Shown here: piece by piece, positions 61,831 through 64,000 of the stretch | Layout: every line of letters begins with the position of its first letter | Position numbering within the stretch: the first letter of the stretch is position 1 | Assembly (NCBI GenBank): GCA_044226485.1 | Contig: JBGAGY010000021.1 | Coordinates: 3,358 to 67,357, forward strand | Length of the DNA: 64,000 nucleotides | Origin: UBA6663 sp044226485 | GTDB lineage: Bacteria > Chloroflexota > Anaerolineae > Anaerolineales > UBA6663 | Direction: 5' to 3' | Notes under the pieces: model-generated | The model's input: only the letters and a program-made list of their open reading frames with translations | The model's database searches: none | What the model was told of the DNA's origin: nothing | Program-made: the position numbers and the translations under genes

Positions 61831-64000
61831 CTAATTTCCGATCACTTCGTAGATCATGACGCCCGGGTTCTGGTAGACGATGCGCAACTGGCCTTCGCCC
61901 GTCATGCGATCGAACTTGGCCAGACCCGCGGGCGGGTAATACGAACGCTCCATCGGCCCGACAATGATGTAACGTGGCCGATAGCGATTCAGGAACGATT
62001 GAACAAAGGCGGCGCCATCATCCGTGTACTGCAGGACGTCAGCGCAATTGCCGTACTTGCCGCCCATGATCGTGTCGACGGAAGCGCCGGCGCAGTAGAA
62101 GTTGGTCACCTCGCGGCCGCGCTGGGTCACTTCGAAGTCGGAACCGATCGCGCCGCGCTGCTGCCGCTGGTGATTGTCCCAGCCGATCACATCGGGCAGG
62201 CCCGTGAACCAGGCGTAGCGACTCGACATGCGATACAGGTCGAAGGTCTGCGCCTCGACGATCACGGGCGAGCCCTTGACGTTCTGCTGCAGCCAGCGGA
62301 TGGCGTCGTAGTCGTATTGAAGCGGCAGGTAGTTGCCATTGTCGCAGTAAGCACTGAAGGTCAGGAACTGCATGCCGTCGAGGCTGTGCGGCTGCTGGTC
62401 CTCAGGCATACCGGTCTGATAGGGCACGGGCTGGCCGTCGAGTTGATCGCAGCCGGCCCCGGAGTTGGTCGGTGTCATGCCGTAGGGCGGGAACCTGTCG
62501 CGCACCTTGGCAGGCACGGCGGTCACGGTGTAGAGCCCCGCCGACACCAGGAAGATCACCAGCAACGTGGTGTGGATGCTCTTCCAGGCAAACGACCAGC
62601 GCACCCGGTCCGCCCAGGCGTACGCGAGGGCCGCTGCGGCGCCGATGGCGAAGAGCACCCAGACCTGGACGTAGAGCTTGAACATGGTGTTGAAGCGGTC
62701 GCCGCCGAGCGTGAAGAGCTCGACGAAGATCGTCACCGCCATGCCGGTGCCCAACAGGAACAGGACGGCGCGCTTACCGAGCGACATCCTGCTGCGCGCG
62801 CGGAAGGCGAGCAGCCCGGCGAGCACGAGCAGCGGCCACGAGACCCAGGCGATGTCGACGCCCATGTACAGCAGCGCCGCCAGGGCCAGGAGCACACCGG
62901 CTCCGAACACCAGCACGGGCATCGCCCACTCGCCCACCCGCCGCAGCACGCCGGCCGGCGTCTCGCTCAACCAGAGCCCGATCTCACTCACGACGAAGCC
63001 GCCGAACAGGAACAGGAAGAGGCCGTACCAGTAGAAGTACCCGAGCAAGTCGGTGTATGGACCTTCGAAGCGTTTGAGCTCGGTGTAGGCCGGCACGAAC
63101 CATTGATCGAACGGCCTGAAGAACAGCTGCGAAAGGCCGATCACCAGAGCGAGGTGAAGACCCACGCCAAGCCAGAAGCGCCCGTCAAGGACGGGGCGGC
63201 GCCACAGCCAGGCTCCGCCGATCGCGACCACCGTCACGGCCAGGTACATGGGATAGTCCCAGGTGTTGACGGCCCGCATGACGCCGAGCGCCAGCCCGCC
63301 GAGCACGAAAGCGATAGCCCATTCCCAGCGGCGGCGCGTCACATCGAGCCCGCTCAGATACGCGACGGCCCAGGCCAGCACCAGCACCGCAAACGGCAGC
63401 GCTGCCAGATGGGCGTGCGGGTCCGCATACAAGAACGTGAAGAGCGGGAATTCCGAGAAGTCGCTGGTGCCGTTGACGTAGCCGAGCACGCGCGAGCCGT
63501 TCCAGTACCACCAGTCGATCGGGATGCCCATCGGGGCCTGGCCCGTAACGACTCGATAGAAGCCGTTGACGATCAACAGCGCGGCGTCGTTCGGCGCCTG
63601 CGCCACCAGATTCGGATCCGCCGCGCGCTGGAAGCCCGAGAAGTAGGTGTAGATCTGGCCGAGGTTGCCCAGCACGACCATCAACAACACGGCCATCCCG
63701 CCCGCCAGGTACGGCGAGGGGCGCGCAGGAACGCGCAGAAGCGGCGCCTGTGTCGACTGGATCGTGGGCGCCGCCGTCGCCACCTGCGATTCGACCTCGG
63801 CCATGGGTGCCGCGTCGGCCTGTGCGGCCAACGGCGTCGCGGCCAATGCGGCGTCTGCGTCGACGGGCGTCGACGCCTCGGGCGCCGGAACGATCGGCCC
63901 GGCGTCGGGCGGTACGGGGGCCGCGTCGGGGGGCGACGCCGCGTCGGTGGGCGACGCATGCGTCGCCCCTACGGCGGCGGCGGCGGCGCCGTCGACGTCG
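61831..64000 (-). CDS. Second DUF2298 membrane protein, 5'-truncated
   Basis: The frame stays open to the window edge, so the N-terminus is missing. The visible 722 codons start with an Ala/Pro/Asp-rich linker of about 70 residues and then about twelve helices. SDFSEFPLFTFLYADPHAHL and WWYWNGSRVLGY match the C-terminal half of DUF2298 proteins, and the soluble end contains AIRWLQQNVKGSPVIVEAQT and GWDNHQRQQRGAIG. The linker encodes a short dispersed palindrome (63949-63968). The TTG at 63846 is not a real start, because the YYY half of the family should lie upstream. It forms a cluster with the next DUF2298 and GT39-like genes. Confidence 0.85.
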   Translation of the reverse strand, partial: DVDGAAAAAVGATHASPTDAASPPDAAPVPPDAGPIVPAPEASTPVDADAALAATPLAAQADAAPMAEVESQVATAAPTIQSTQAPLLRVPARPSPYLAGGMAVLLMVVLGNLGQIYTYFSGFQRAADPNLVAQAPNDAALLIVNGFYRVVTGQAPMGIPIDWWYWNGSRVLGYVNGTSDFSEFPLFTFLYADPHAHLAALPFAVLVLAWAVAYLSGLDVTRRRWEWAIAFVLGGLALGVMRAVNTWDYPMYLAVTVVAIGGAWLWRRPVLDGRFWLGVGLHLALVIGLSQLFFRPFDQWFVPAYTELKRFEGPYTDLLGYFYWYGLFLFLFGGFVVSEIGLWLSETPAGVLRRVGEWAMPVLVFGAGVLLALAALLYMGVDIAWVSWPLLVLAGLLAFRARSRMSLGKRAVLFLLGTGMAVTIFVELFTLGGDRFNTMFKLYVQVWVLFAIGAAAALAYAWADRVRWSFAWKSIHTTLLVIFLVSAGLYTVTAVPAKVRDRFPPYGMTPTNSGAGCDQLDGQPVPYQTGMPEDQQPHSLDGMQFLTFSAYCDNGNYLPLQYDYDAIRWLQQNVKGSPVIVEAQTFDLYRMSSRYAWFTGLPDVIGWDNHQRQQRGAIGSDFEVTQRGREVTNFYCAGASVDTIMGGKYGNCADVLQYTDDGAAFVQSFLNRYRPRYIIVGPMERSYYPPAGLAKFDRMTGEGQLRIVYQNPGVMIYEVIGN
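63949..63968. repeat. 20-bp palindrome inside the DUF2298 gene
   Basis: GGGCGACGCATGCGTCGCCC, followed by CTAC, is a perfect palindrome within the coding linker. A shorter copy lies in an intergenic gap at 9519-9532. It adds Gly/Ala/Thr/His/Ser codons without breaking the frame. Confidence 0.7.

Overview
The window is G+C-rich bacterial chromosome, most likely from Chloroflexota (Anaerolineae-like). That assignment is inference. It rests on two large DUF2298 (Chlor_Arch_YYY) membrane proteins, a VanW/YoaR-type protein, a DUF58 plus transglutaminase pair, HerA-type ATPases, an F420-type oxidoreductase and abundant intergenic palindromes. I see no rRNA, tRNA or CRISPR array.

Layout. 1-1.8 kb: 3' part of serS, then a DUF456 membrane protein. 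2.3-6.9 kb (minus): an operon-like run of DUF58, transglutaminase, Trm112-like, HEAT and SixA-type genes. 7.4-13.1 kb (minus): a VanW protein, a HerA-type ATPase and a low-complexity partner. 13.4-18.7 kb (minus): an FprA-like flavoprotein under a Rex/CRP-like palindrome, a PadR-ABC transporter operon that looks autoregulated, a ROK kinase and a DgkA-type lipid kinase. 18.8-24.1 kb (plus): a phospholipase-D lipoprotein, a second HerA-type ATPase, a V4R protein and two tandem STAS/SEC14-like proteins. 24.5-28.1 kb: a Tat-exported 5'-nucleotidase, a deazaflavin-dependent oxidoreductase and two small proteins. 28.4-34.9 kb (plus): TspO, an AraC regulator, a cupin, an EamA transporter and three consecutive aldo/keto reductases.

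35.5-51.4 kb is an accessory island, visibly lower in G+C from about 36.6 kb. It ends 24 bp past the stop codon of glmS, which is the classical attTn7 position. It carries a membrane-anchored NACHT-FGE-sulfatase protein flanked by three diverged copies of an unknown intergenic repeat, a P-loop ATPase of Sll1717 type, a truncated tnsD abutted by an IS630-family element, a zinc-ribbon gene coupled to an archaeal-type ATPase, a HAD hydrolase coupled to a multi-TM protein, and a two-TM surface protein. Near glmS the island ends in ACA and has two inward repeats that resemble TnsB-binding sites. I read this as the remains of a Tn7-like element that brought in likely defence or conflict genes.

51.4-64 kb (minus) returns to G+C-rich core genes: glmS, a DUF512 radical-SAM/PDZ protein, DinB, a 51-residue proline-rich microprotein, cmk, and a three-gene membrane cluster (GT39-type plus two DUF2298 proteins), the last of which runs off the window. 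Several core genes have a TAnnnT box only 6-8 nt before the start codon, which suggests leaderless transcripts are common here.
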